Part shown: piece after piece, positions 20,501 to 30,100 of the stretch | How the letters are laid out: the number at the start of each line of letters is the position of its first letter | Position numbering within the stretch: position 1 is the first letter of the stretch | NCBI RefSeq assembly: GCF_002994635.1 | Contig: NZ_PVNL01000074.1 | Span: forward strand, 62,001-126,000 | Length of the DNA stretch: 64,000 nt | Reading direction: 5' to 3' | Source: Enhygromyxa salina | Lineage (GTDB): Bacteria; Myxococcota_A; Polyangia; Nannocystales; Nannocystaceae | Made by a program: the position numbers and the translations under genes | Notes under the pieces: model-generated | The model's input: only the letters and a program-made list of their open reading frames with translations | Told to the model about the DNA's origin: nothing | The model's database searches: none

Positions 20501-21135
20501 GCGACGAGCGACGAGGAGCACGCGCTGTCGATCGTCAAGGTCGGCCCGCTCAGCCCAAAACAAAACGCGACGCGGCCGGCGAGGGCGCTGGGGGCCACGC
20601 CCGAGCCAGTGTGCGCGTCGACTCGCTCGCGCGCGGCCGTGGCCAAGCGCATGTAGTCGAAGCTCGACGCGCCCACGAACACGCCGAACTCGCGCGGCTG
20701 CGTGGACCGGGGCGAGTGGCCGCCGCGCTCGAGCGCCTCCCACACGACCTCGAGCAAGATCCGCTGCTGTGGATCCATCCACTGGGCCTCGCGGCGGCTG
20801 ATCCCAAACAGGCCAGCGTCGAACCCGGTGACGTCGTCGAGGAAGCAGCCCCAGCGCGAGTAGCTCCGCCCGACGCGCTCTGGATCCTCGTCGTACCAGC
20901 GCTCGACGTTCCAGCGCGTGGCCGGGACCTCGCGGACGGGCGAGTGTCCGGCCTCGAGCAGGCGCCACAGCTGCTCGGGGTTGTCGGCGCCGGGCAGGCG
21001 GCAGGCCATGGACACGATCGCGAGCGGCTCACCGACCTGGCGGGGCGCAGCGCGAAGCCGGGCGAGCTCAGCCTCGGTCTCGGCGATCCGCCGCATCGCT
21101 CGGCGCATCAGCTCGGCGTACTCGACCTCGCTCAT
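14584..21135 (-). CDS. type I PKS module: KS - AT remnant - DH - C-methyltransferase - KR - ACP
   Basis: 2183 residues. A short helical docking segment (1-30) precedes a KS with DSACSSSLV (Cys near 205), EAHGTGT (near 340) and KPNLGH (near 378). The AT region is shrunken: the GHSLGE site reads GVGSSA followed by ALAAWLAGALELD (near 633), so the catalytic Ser is lost. DH has DHRVFGEVVFPG (His near 861) and VVDACLR (Asp near 1039). A SAM-dependent C-methyltransferase follows, with LLEVGAGTGE near 1353, so one alpha-methyl branch is expected here. KR has TGGLGGVG (near 1776) but GQANHCAAN at the active site (His for Tyr near 1917), so reduction is doubtful. ACP has GLDSLMAI (Ser near 2083). The ATG overlaps the upstream stop by 4 bp. 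A hexanucleotide repeat lies in the KS-AT linker. Confidence 0.9.
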   Translation of the reverse strand: MSEVEYAELMRRAMRRIAETEAELARLRAAPRQVGEPLAIVSMACRLPGADNPEQLWRLLEAGHSPVREVPATRWNVERWYDEDPERVGRSYSRWGCFLDDVTGFDAGLFGISRREAQWMDPQQRILLEVVWEALERGGHSPRSTQPREFGVFVGASSFDYMRLATAARERVDAHTGSGVAPSALAGRVAFCFGLSGPTLTIDSACSSSLVAVHLACQALRSGECEAAIAAGTSLMLAPDMSLIEARTRMLAPDGKCKSFDARADGVVRGEGVGVVLLRRLSDALRDGDPIVAIIRGSAVNQNGHGGSLTTPHAGAQRELLRRACANAGVDGAELDVVEAHGTGTAVGDPIEAEALSAALCVGRGPDQPLWIGTLKPNLGHLEATAGIAGLIKLALMIERGTLLPTANLDQPNPKIDWRGDKLAISTTARAWPERPDGARLGGVSAFGFAGTNCHVIVGRAARAQAQAQAQQAQTGLLTLSAQTPTALVGLAQRWRDRLAVGHDHEVADLCWTAAVGRAQLRERLAVVGDRRQLIAALDSFVAGLGSPSVHRDQAREPATCGWLVAELDATSGGSDAALTTDEPAAVRLLAVLERADTVLTASDPAARIRFVRRVARLVELRPNLICLDEIVGVGSSAALAAWLAGALELDVAARLSWLWTLHRRAAPAERDPIERMYEAELDRLVWVAPTCGLVDTRGARIHDSYDARRALTLAPVSDRDPGVAEAQAALEAAGATSILSLVGGAADPGRDSLVQLAIDLDRDLDTRALLELDAAAWVRGHARRLGPPARRVQAPVYPFEHAPAWLPHLRPGEHPETEAQTFAGQRPEHPLLGRAIELVGGEPKRRFEARISSESPAWLGDHRVFGEVVFPGAGWIEIALAAGRELFGRDAIELEEVEFLRPLTLASGRGVALQTVLEAEDGPHGWRIEIHARALDGADATAEWTLHASARVRPLEHARGPAEPRPATLVATPDQVPGQPGALEARALELGVSFGPDFCVLEAHGSNAPAGPDQHGAIVLHEHLAARDHTMLAHPIVVDACLRVIGAEPEFAEGRDPWLPARVARVRCWRRTPARSWCRARSEQLDARRRSATARCFTEAGEPCFELDGLELTRHRPQRDALGSAASWIYKLDWRRLGALGPACSPAIDVSQLTAAAAAEPVPPELLARIQDYASGLDELELLAGDCVSAGLGSLGGLDHGATVDVAQLRARWGVGEAFDGALTRMLDILVERGELARVGANGRSRWQVTRSGPHAEFEPPDQLRARLSELADRRQALTHEVDTLTRCGTRLPAILRGQADPLELLMGADARAVERLYRAPMIELKNRRIAGVVRALIDARESDPGLRLLEVGAGTGETAAAIFTMYDAIGREPAEYCLTDVSPAFLDRARERFAGRRWLRTERLDLDDPPPLGAASLGRFDVIVASNVLHVTRDLRRSLAHLRRLLAPGGVLVIMEGAAALRWVDLSFGLTAGWWRFGDRDLRPDYPLLPAPAWQRLLEAQGFASVSCLAPARPELAILAQQSVIVAQVDGAAATADPRARWLIVGGGQLGAALSARLREIGEAAVQLVESNGGVAPSVAPSVAELRGGPHSLTGRRVDVCDRAALAELWRELAAADAAPTHVVHLWRLDGSKIDAHTTGAELRARGEAQARSALALVQATLDALADHPPTLWFLTRGAVAISEGHPRVDGLAGAPLWGLGRVVDSEHPELACRRLDLDDDASPAEIVELLRASPVEDELALREGARWAPRLNPAELRASEGPSFDPTGGYVITGGLGGVGLATAQWLVTHGARRLALLGRRPPSASARASVAALAREGVTVVVAEVDVSDETALTHTLSSVRAELGPLRGVFHSAGVIADGTVHKLDWDRFAQVLAPKVEGAWNLHRATAGDPLDHFVLYSSAVALLRAWGQANHCAANSFLPALAAHRRARGLPATVVDWGAWADVGAADRPEAGARMHALGMGTMPAAQALDAMAAVLGASLGHAAIMPIDWRRFTGRLRATPLLRELAELDDLGSPGLLGMGRAGETSRLLTQLRESSPPDRPELLLGHLRERVAKLMGLRRPETLDAGQPLFELGLDSLMAIELKNGLGRDLGLRLRSTLLFDFPTVASLAEHLLAELDARLDHRDQLRAPRPAAPAPAREPARDDTLAEEIRGLDELALGALIDAEFETFAGELP
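19714..19753. repeat. imperfect hexanucleotide repeat in a KS-AT linker
   Basis: A run of gagcct-type hexamers, read on the plus strand, lies inside the PKS gene at 14584-21135. On the coding strand it gives alternating Ala-Gln (ARAQAQAQAQQAQ) directly after the KS domain. It looks like a slippage-prone flexible linker and not a functional site. Confidence 0.7.
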
Positions 21136-24100
21136 CGCTGCTCACGCTCCTGTCCATGCTCGAGGTGCTCGAGGTGCTCGTGGTGCTCGAGGTGCTCGAG
21201 GTGATCCAGGTGATCCAGCATGTCGGTCAGTCGCGCGGCCAGCTCGGCGCCGCCGAGCTCGTCGAGCGCGGCCGGGGCGGGCTCGGGGTCTGCGACGCCG
21301 AGCAGCTCGGCCAACCACTCGCTCATCGCCGCCACGTTGGTGTGCTGGTAGATCAAGCCCACAGGCAGCTCGCGGCCGACCAGCTCCTGGATGCGATTGC
21401 GCAGCTGCAACCCCGCGAGCGAGTCGAGACCGAACTCGACGAACCCACGGTGAAGCTCGAGCGTGCTCGGGTCCGAGAGCCCGAGCACCGCCGCGGCCTC
21501 GGCCTGCACCCACGTCGCGAGCCTGGCCCGTCGTCGCGTCGGCGGCAGCCGAGCGAGCTCGCGCTGCAGCATCGCGCCCGGCCGCTCGCGCTCGCCAGCG
21601 CGAGCCTCGGCGACCTCACTGCGCGCGCTGGGCAGCAGCCGCGTCAGCGGGTTGGTCCCCAGCCAGCTCGCGCGCTGGGCCCAGTCGATGTCGGCGACCA
21701 TGACCGCGCCGCTTTGCTGAGGCTCGCCCTGGACCGCGCGCGCGAACGCGGCCAGGCCCTGGTCGACGGACATCGGCCGAAGCCCGCGCTGGTGGGCCTT
21801 GGCCAGCAGCTGGGGATCGGCGAGGGCCAGGCCTTCACCGCCCCAGGGACCGAACGCCAGGGCCACGACGCCCGGACCGCGGCGCCGCGCGAGCTCGTCG
21901 ACGAACACGTTGGCGGCCGCATAGTTGGCCTGCCCGGGCTCGGGCACGACCGCGGCGCTCGACGACAGCAGCACCAGCCGCGGACAGTCGAGCGCGTCGG
22001 CGAGGCGGGCAAGGTTCCAGGACCCCGCGATCTTGCTGGCGATCGGTATGGCGAGCTGCGCCCGGTCGATCTGGGCGACCGGCCGATCTGCGATCGCCCC
22101 GGCCGCGTGAACGATGCCTTCGACGCCCGCGCCCAGCTCGGCCGCGAGCGCGTCGACGCCCGCGTCGTCGCGTAGGTCGAGTCGGTGCCAGCGGGCGGCG
22201 CAGCCGAGCGCCACCAGCTCTTCGCACAGGATCGCGTCCGGCTCGCGCCGCGACAGGATCGAGAGCTCGGTGACCCCGGCGCTGGCCAGCCAGCGGGCCA
22301 GCAGTCGACCCACCCGTCCGGTCGCACCTGCCAGCACCCACGCGCCCTTCAGCGCGAGCCCAGTCGAGGTTGGTGGGCTCGTGGGCCGCAAGCGTGGGAC
22401 CAACCGATCGTCACCGCGCAGGGCCAGCTGCGGCTCTGGATCGCCCGCGAGCAGCTCGGCCGCGAGCGAGCGCGCGGCGTCGGCCGTGCTCGCGCGCGGA
22501 TCGAGATCGACGCTGCGACACCCGAGCCCTGGCAGCTCCAGGGACACGCCCGCGCTCAGACCCCACACGGGAGCCTGGACGATGCCCGCCAGCGGCTCGC
22601 TGGCGTCGACCCGTCGGGCCCCTGCGGTGATCACCCACAGCCCGCTGGCCAGCGCCGTCAGGCCGCGCCGCTCGAACCCGGCGACGAGCTCGAGCAGCGG
22701 ACCACAGATCTCGGCCTGGGCCGCGAGCAGCTGCGCGCCCGTGGTCGCGGCCTGATCTGGGGCGGCCCAGGTCGGGGCCACGTAGACCACCGCGCTGGGG
22801 CGGGCCTCGTCCGCGCGATCGAGCCACGCCAGCGCCTGATTTGGATCCGCCACGACCGTGCCCTGGTGGCCGGCGGCGGTCAGCTGGGCCGCGAGCTCGT
22901 CGGCCAGGTCGGCGCCGATCAGCAACCACCGGCCGGGTGCCACCGCGCTCACCTGGGCACGCGGTTTGGCGATCCACTCGAGCGCGAGCGCGGGGATGCC
23001 CTCGGCGTCGCCAGCCCCCGACGCGCCCGCCGAGCTCGTCAGCGTCTCACGCAGCTGACTGCGCTCGACCGCGCGCAGGCCCAGACCTCGAACCTCGAGC
23101 AGCGCGCGGCCGTCCTCGTCGATCACGTCGACGTCGAAGCTCGCGTCGAGCGATGGGACCGTCGGCTCGCGTCGGATCGCCCGCACCCACAGCGACGAGC
23201 CGGGCGCGCCGCCGAACCGCACGGACTCGACGTGGGCGGGGATCGAGGTGCGGCCGTCGGTCCGCTCGAGCACGTCGATGCCGACCGCTTGCAAGCAGGC
23301 GTCGAGCAGGGCGGGGTGCCAGGTGTAGCCCTGCGAGCTCGCGATGATCGGCGCGGGCGCGACGATCTGCGCCAGCGCGCCCGTGGGTGTTGGCCACAGC
23401 TGCGCGACGCCACGGAAGCTCGGCCCAAACTGGTAGCCGCGGGCGGCGAGGGCCTCGTAGCGATCGGAGGCGTCGAGCGGCGCGCCGAGCTCGAGGCGTG
23501 CAGCCGCGAGCGAGAACCCGCGCGGGGCCGCAGGGCAGGGGCGGGCGCTGGCCCAGGCGCAGCGCGTGTAGCTGTCTGCGCTGGGATCGAGCGTGTGCAG
23601 CTCGACTTGCAACTCACCCTCGCCGCGCCTGACCAGGACCTGGACCCGCGTCGGCGCGGCGACAACCACCGGTCGTTCGAAGCGCAGGTCGTTCAGCTCG
23701 TGGTCGTGGGCGCCCGCGGCCGCGAGCGCGGCGGCGGCGAGCTCGATGATCGCCGCGCCCGGCAGCAGCGCCTGGCCCTCGGCGCGGTGGTCCGCCAGCC
23801 ATGCCTGATCGAGCAGGCTCTCCCACACGTGGACCGTGTCTGGGATCGCGGGCGATCGCAGCCGCGATCCCAGCAGCGGGTGCCCGCCCGGATCTCGGGG
23901 TTGATGTGGACGCCGCTGAACCGCCGACCCCAACCGAGCTGGCCAGATCGCAGGCGTGGGCTCGTCGATCCAAAACCGCCGACGCTCGAACGGATAGCGG
24001 GGCAGGCTGATCCGACGCCCGCCGTGCTCGGCGTGGACGCGGGCCCAGTCGACGCTCGCACCATCGACATACAGACTGGCGACCGCGGTGAGCAGCTGCG

Positions 24101-27100
24101 CGCGCTCGGGCCGAGGCGGGCGCAGGGTGGGCAGCCACAGACCGGTACGCCGGGCCACGCACTGCATGCCGCTCCACAGCAGCGCGGGCGCGGGCCCCAG
24201 CTCGACGAAGGTCTCGACGCCGAGATCGTCGTGCAGGGTCGCAAAGCACTCGGCGAGCCGCACGGGCGAGTGAAGCTGCCGAACCCAGTAGTCTGGGCTG
24301 GCGATCTCGTCACCCGCGACCGCGCCGCTGAGGTTGCTGACCACGTCGAGGCGCGGCGCGGCGTAGCGAACCGTCGTCGCGACCTCACGCAGGGCTTCGA
24401 GGACCGGCAGCATCAGCGGCGAGTGGGCGGCCCGCGTCGACGAGATCAGCTTGGTCTCGAGCTCGCGCTCGCGAGCGGCGAGCTCGAACCCGTTCATGGC
24501 CTCGGCGTGACCCGACACGACCACGCTGCGCGGCCCGTTGTGCGACGCGACCTGCAGCTGGCCGCGCCACGGCGTGAGCAGCTGTTCGACCAGCTCGAGC
24601 GAGCCGTTGACCTGGCGAGTCTGGCCGGGCGCGGCGAGGGTCTCGACCAGGTGGGCCCGCGCGGCGACCAGGCGCAGCGCGTCGGGCAGCTCGAACACCC
24701 CGGCGACGCAGGCCGCGACGTACTCGCCGAGGCTGTGTCCGAGCACCGCGTCGGGCTCGAAGCCCCACGAACGCCACAGGCACGCCAGCGACCACTCGAC
24801 GCAGAACAGGCCGACCTGGGCGAGGACGAGATCGCCGTCGAGTGTCGCGCTGGCTGGGGCCGAATCGGCCGGGTACAGGGCCTCGATCAGGTTGGGCAGC
24901 TCGAGGGTCTCGCCGGCGATCGCCGCGCATTGATCCAGCGCCAACCGAAACGCGGGCTCGTGCTCATGAAGCTCGCGGCCCATGCCGACCCGCTGATCGC
25001 CGAACCCCGAGAACAGCCACGCGACCCGGCGATCGGGCCGGGTTGCCCGGCGTGGGCGGATCAGGCCCTTGCCCTGCTCGAGCGCGCGGCGGAGCTCCTC
25101 GCGGGTCTCGCCGACGAAGCCCACGCGGCGCTCGAACTGCTGGCGGCCCAGGTTGCAGGTCCACGCGACGTCGGCGAGCGCGTGACCGGGATCGTCGCCA
25201 AGGACCGCCGCGAGCTGCTCGAGCTTGGTCGCCAGCGCGGCGTCGGTCTTGGCCGACACCGCCACCACGCGCGCGCAGGCCCCCGCTGACAGCGGCGCTG
25301 GCTGGGGACGCGCCGGCGCCTGCTCGAGCACGAGGTGCGCGTTGGTGCCCCCGACCCCAAACGAGCTGAGCCCGGCCACGCGGCGCGGACCCGGCCACGG
25401 TCGCGCCGCCTGGCCCACGACGAAGGGCGTGGCCGCGAAGTCGATGTGGGGGTTGGCCGTGGTGAAGTTGACGGCTGGCGGCAAGGTCTCGTGCGCGAGC
25501 GCCTGGGCGGTCTTGATCAGCCCGGCGACGCCAGCTGCCGCGTCGAGGTGACCGACGTTGGCCTTGATCGACCCGAGCGTGCAGTAGCCCCGCCGCGTCG
25601 AGCCCAGCCGAAACGCCTGGCGCAGCGCCTCGACCTCGATCGGGTCACCCATTGGCGTGCCGGTGCCGTGGGCTTCGACGTAGGAGATTTCGTCGGCGCT
25701 GATCCCCGCGAGCTGATGGGCGGCGGCGATCACCGCCGCCTGGCCGGCGACGTCGGGGGCCGAGAACCCGACCTTGTGGCCGCCGTCGTTGTTGGTCGCC
25801 CAGCCGCGGATCACCGCGTAGATGTGGTCACCGTCGCGCAGCGCCTCGTCGAGGCGACGCAGCGCGACCACGCCCGAGCCGCTGCCCGGCACGATCCCGC
25901 GGCCCTCGGCGTCGAACGGGCGACAGTGGCCGTCGGGCGCGAACATGCCGTCGCCCGGGACCGAGCGGTAGCCAGCGTGGTGGGGAAGCTTGACCGACAC
26001 GCCCCCGGCCAGGGCCATGTCGCAGTCGCCAGCGCACAGCGCCTGACAGGCCAGCGCGACCGCGACCAGCGAGGTCGAGCACGCGGTATGGATCGCCACG
26101 CTCGGGCCCGTGAGGTCGAGCTGGTACGAGATGCTGCTGGCGATGAAGTCCTTGTCGTTGCCAAACAGCCGCTTGAAGTAGTCGATCGGCTCGGACAGAT
26201 CGAGCGCCGGGAACAGGTAGTTGCTGACGCTCTTGCCGGCGTAGACGCCGACCCGCAGCGAGCCTCGATCACCGCCCCAGCCCGCGTCCTCGAGGGCCTC
26301 GAAGGCGTGCTCGAGCAACAGCCGATTCTGTGGATCGCTGAGCCGGGCCTCGGCCTCGCTGATCCCGAAGAACCCCGCGTCGAAGGTGTCGATGTCGTCG
26401 AGCACGGCGGCGACGGGCACGTAGTCGGGTCGCTGGAACGTGGCCTCGTCGACCCCGGCGGCGCGCAGCTCGTCCTCGCTCAGCCGCCGAACACTCTCGC
26501 GGCCGGCGAGCACGTTGGCCCACAGCTCGTCGACGTTGCTTGCGCCCGGGAACCGGCCCGCCATGCCGACGATCGCGATGGCGTGGTCCGCTTGATCGGG
26601 CCGGGCGCGCAGCGTGGCCTCGAGCGCCTGGCGCTCGTGCGCGCGGGCGGCCTCGCCGTCGTCGGTCTCGAGGTGGCGCGCGACGTGGTCGGCCAAGAAC
26701 CCGACCGTCGGGTGCTTGAACAGATCGACGAGCGGGAGCTCGAGCCCGAGCTGGCGGTGGAGCTCGGCGTGGATCCGCACGAGGTGGACCGAGTGGGCCC
26801 CGAGCTCGAAGAAGTTGGCTTCGGGATCGACCTGCTCGACCCCCACGATCTCGCGGATGATCGTCGCGAGCACCGACGCGATCGCGGGTCGGTCCGCCAC
26901 CCCGCTCGCCTGGGCATCACGGCGGGGACTCGCAGCCGCGTCGACGGGCTGCTCGGCGAGCTGGCGCCGATCGATCTTGCCGTTGGCCGTGACCGGTAGC
27001 TCGGCGCGCACGATGAAGGTGTGCGGGACCATGTGCTCGGGCAGCCGGGTCAGCAGCTGCGCGCGCAGCTCGGCCGCGACTGGCGTGGCCCCCGGCTCGG

Positions 27101-30100
27101 GCACGACGTGGGCGACGAGCTGCTTGGCGTGGCGCGAGCCCGCGGCCACGACGGCGCAGGTTCGGACCTGGGGGTGGCGGGTGAGCGCGGCCTCGATCTC
27201 GGCGGGCTCGATCCGATAGCCGCCGATCGAGACCTGATCGTCGACGCGACCCAAGAACTCGATGGTCCCGTCGGGCAGCCGTCGCCCGCGATCCCCGGTC
27301 CGGACCATCGGCTCACCCGTGATCGGGTGGCGCACGAACTTGGCCGCGGTCCGGGCCCGGCTGTCGTCGTCATCGCCGAGGTAGCCGAGCCCGACCCCGA
27401 CGCCCGTGCAGCACAGCTCGCCGGCTACCCAGGTCGGGCGCTCGACCAGATCTTCGCTGTTGGCGGCCTCGCGCATGACCCAGTAGCGGGTGTTGGGCAG
27501 GGGCGTGCCGTAGGGGATGCTGGTCCAGCTCGGGTCGACCTCGGCGATCGGAAACCAGATGTTCCACAGCGTGGTCTCGGTCGGGCCGCCGACGCTGACC
27601 GGCTGACAGCTGGCCCCGAACACCGCGCGGAGCCGATCGGGCAGCTCCACGGGGATCCAGTCGCCGCCCATGAACGCGACGCGCAAGCTGGTCGGGCGCG
27701 GGGCGTTCGGGCGCGCCTCGAGCCACGCGACCTGCATCTCCATCATCGCCGGGACCGAGTTCCACACGGTCACCGACTCGGCGAGGATCAGCTCGGCCCA
27801 GCGACCGGGGTCGCGGCGGGCCTCGGGCTCGGGCACGACCACGCACGCCCCGACCGACAGCGGCCCAAAGATGTCGAAGATCGACATGTCGTGGTGGAGG
27901 GCCGTCAGCGCCAGGCAGCGATCTTCGGGGCCGATCGCAAACCGCTGAATTGTCGCGTCGATGCAATTGCGCAGCCCCTCGTGGCTGAGCAGCGCGGCCT
28001 TGGGCGCGCCGGTCGAGCCCGAGGTGTAGATCGCGGCGGCCAGGGTCGGGCCGGCTTCGGCGGCGAGGATCGGGGCGACCTCGACGTCCGGCGTGGCGGG
28101 CTCGTCGGCCTCGCCGATCTCGACGCAGACGATCCCGGCCGGCCAGTCCTCGGCGGGGCGCAGGCCCGCGCGGGTGACCACCAGCTCGACGCGGGCCGCG
28201 AGCAGTAGCTCGGCCAGCCGCGCGGGCGGGAGCTCGGCGTCGAGGGGGAGCCACGGCGCGCCAGCTGTGAGCACGCCGAGCACCGCGACGATCTGCCGCC
28301 AGCCCTTGTCGAGCACGATCGCAACCGGCTGGTCGGCGCTCGCGCCACGGGCTGCGAGCGCGGCCGCGAGGGACCGGGCCCGGTCGGCGAGCTCGGCGTA
28401 GCGCAGGCGAACCGAACCCGACACGACCGCGACCGCGTCGGGGTGCTCGCTCGCCTGCGCAAACACCCGCGCCTCCAACCTCGGGCTCGGGCCCAGCCCC
28501 GACGGCTCAACGCCCGGCTGGTCCACGGCCTGCAGCTGGGCGTGCAGCTGGGCCGCGAGCGAGGGCGTCTGGCGGGTCCAAGCTTCGTCGCTGGCAGCCA
28601 AGCTCGCGAGCAGCGAGCAGTAGCAGCGGAACATCTCGTCGATCATTCCGGCTGGAAACAGCTCGGCCGCCGCGTCCCAGTTGAAGAAGCCGCCGTCAGG
28701 CTGCTCGATGACCTGGTGGTCGAGCCAGACCTGCGGGGTCTGGGTCAGCGAGTAGACAAACTCACCGAGCTCGGCGCCCAGGTACTCGACCCACGATCCC
28801 TCGACCCCGTCCACGTCGCTCGCGAAGCTGGTGAAGACCACGGGCATGATCGCCTGCGAGATCCCACCCTTGCGTCGAAACAGCTGGCGCAGCAGCTCGA
28901 CGCCGCTGACGAAGCGGTGCTCGAGGTCGCGCCACAGCTGCTCGCGCAGTCGCTGGGCCCGCTCGGCGAAGCTCGAGCCCACGCGGGCGTCGACGGCCAG
29001 CAGCGTGAACGACGAGAAGTTGCCCGCGACCCGCACGACCTCCGGGTGGATCGGGTGCCGGTTGAACAGCGGGATGTTGAGGGTGAACTCGGGCGCCTCG
29101 GCCCACAGCGCGATGACCTCGGCCCAGGCCGCGATCAACAGGACCGGCGTGGTCAGACCGTGATCGCGGCCGCGAGCCGCGAGCGCGTCCCACTCGGGCC
29201 GGGGCAGCTTGTCGACCCAGCGACGAAATTGCGGCCGGCCGAGCGCGCGCGGATCTTGGGCCAGCGGCAGCGCGGGCGCGGGCGGCAGGGTGTCGAGGCG
29301 GGCGTCCCAGTAGGCCGCGGACCGACGAAACGCGGGGAGATCCGGGTTGTTCGTGGCCAGCACGTAGTCGCGAAACGAGAGCTCGAACCGAGCGGGGGTC
29401 AGCGCGGCCGCGCTCACGCTGGCGCCCGCGCGATACACAGCGACCCACTCGCGGAACAACAGCTGCACCGCCCACGAGTCGACGAAGGTGCAGTCGATGT
29501 CGAAGTACAGCCGGCTTCGCCCGCCACCGAGGGCGGCCGCGCGGATCTCGAACGGCGGCCACGACGAGATGTCCAGGACCTGCTGCGCGAGCTCGGAGCG
29601 CAGGGCGGCGAGCCTGGCCGCGCGGGCGGGCTCGGCGAGCGCGGACAGATCCTCGACCTCGATCCGCCAGGGCGGCAGCTCGGCGAGCGGGAGGATCCGC
29701 TGGCGCCCGTCGGGCAGCGCGACCGCCCGCAACATCTCGTGGCGCTCGACCAGCACCAGCCACGCACGCGAGAGCGTGTCGAGGTCGATCGCGCCGTCGA
29801 TCTCCACGTAGACGTGAATGGCGACCGCGAGCTCGACCTCGCCGCCGCGCCCGACCCAGTAGGCCTGCTGGATGTCCGTGAGCGGAAACGGCTCGTGGCG
29901 GCGGGCCGGATCCGGCGCCAAGGTCGGCAGCTCGAGGGCCTCGGTCTGACCCTGGTGGGCGTGCACCAACGCCAAGATCTGCTCGCGCTCGGCCTGGATC
30001 TGGGTGGCGAGCTCGGCGTCGATCGCCCCGCTCGGCGCGCGGATCTGCAGCCGGTCGCCGACCAGCGTCAGGCCGGCGCCACGATCGTAGAGCGTGCGCA

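Noticed and set aside
14584..21135. A discrete trans-AT protein to serve the AT-deficient modules
   Set aside because: No separate AT gene with GHSxGE exists in the window; only the ATs at 8954-14587 and 21132-30128 have it.
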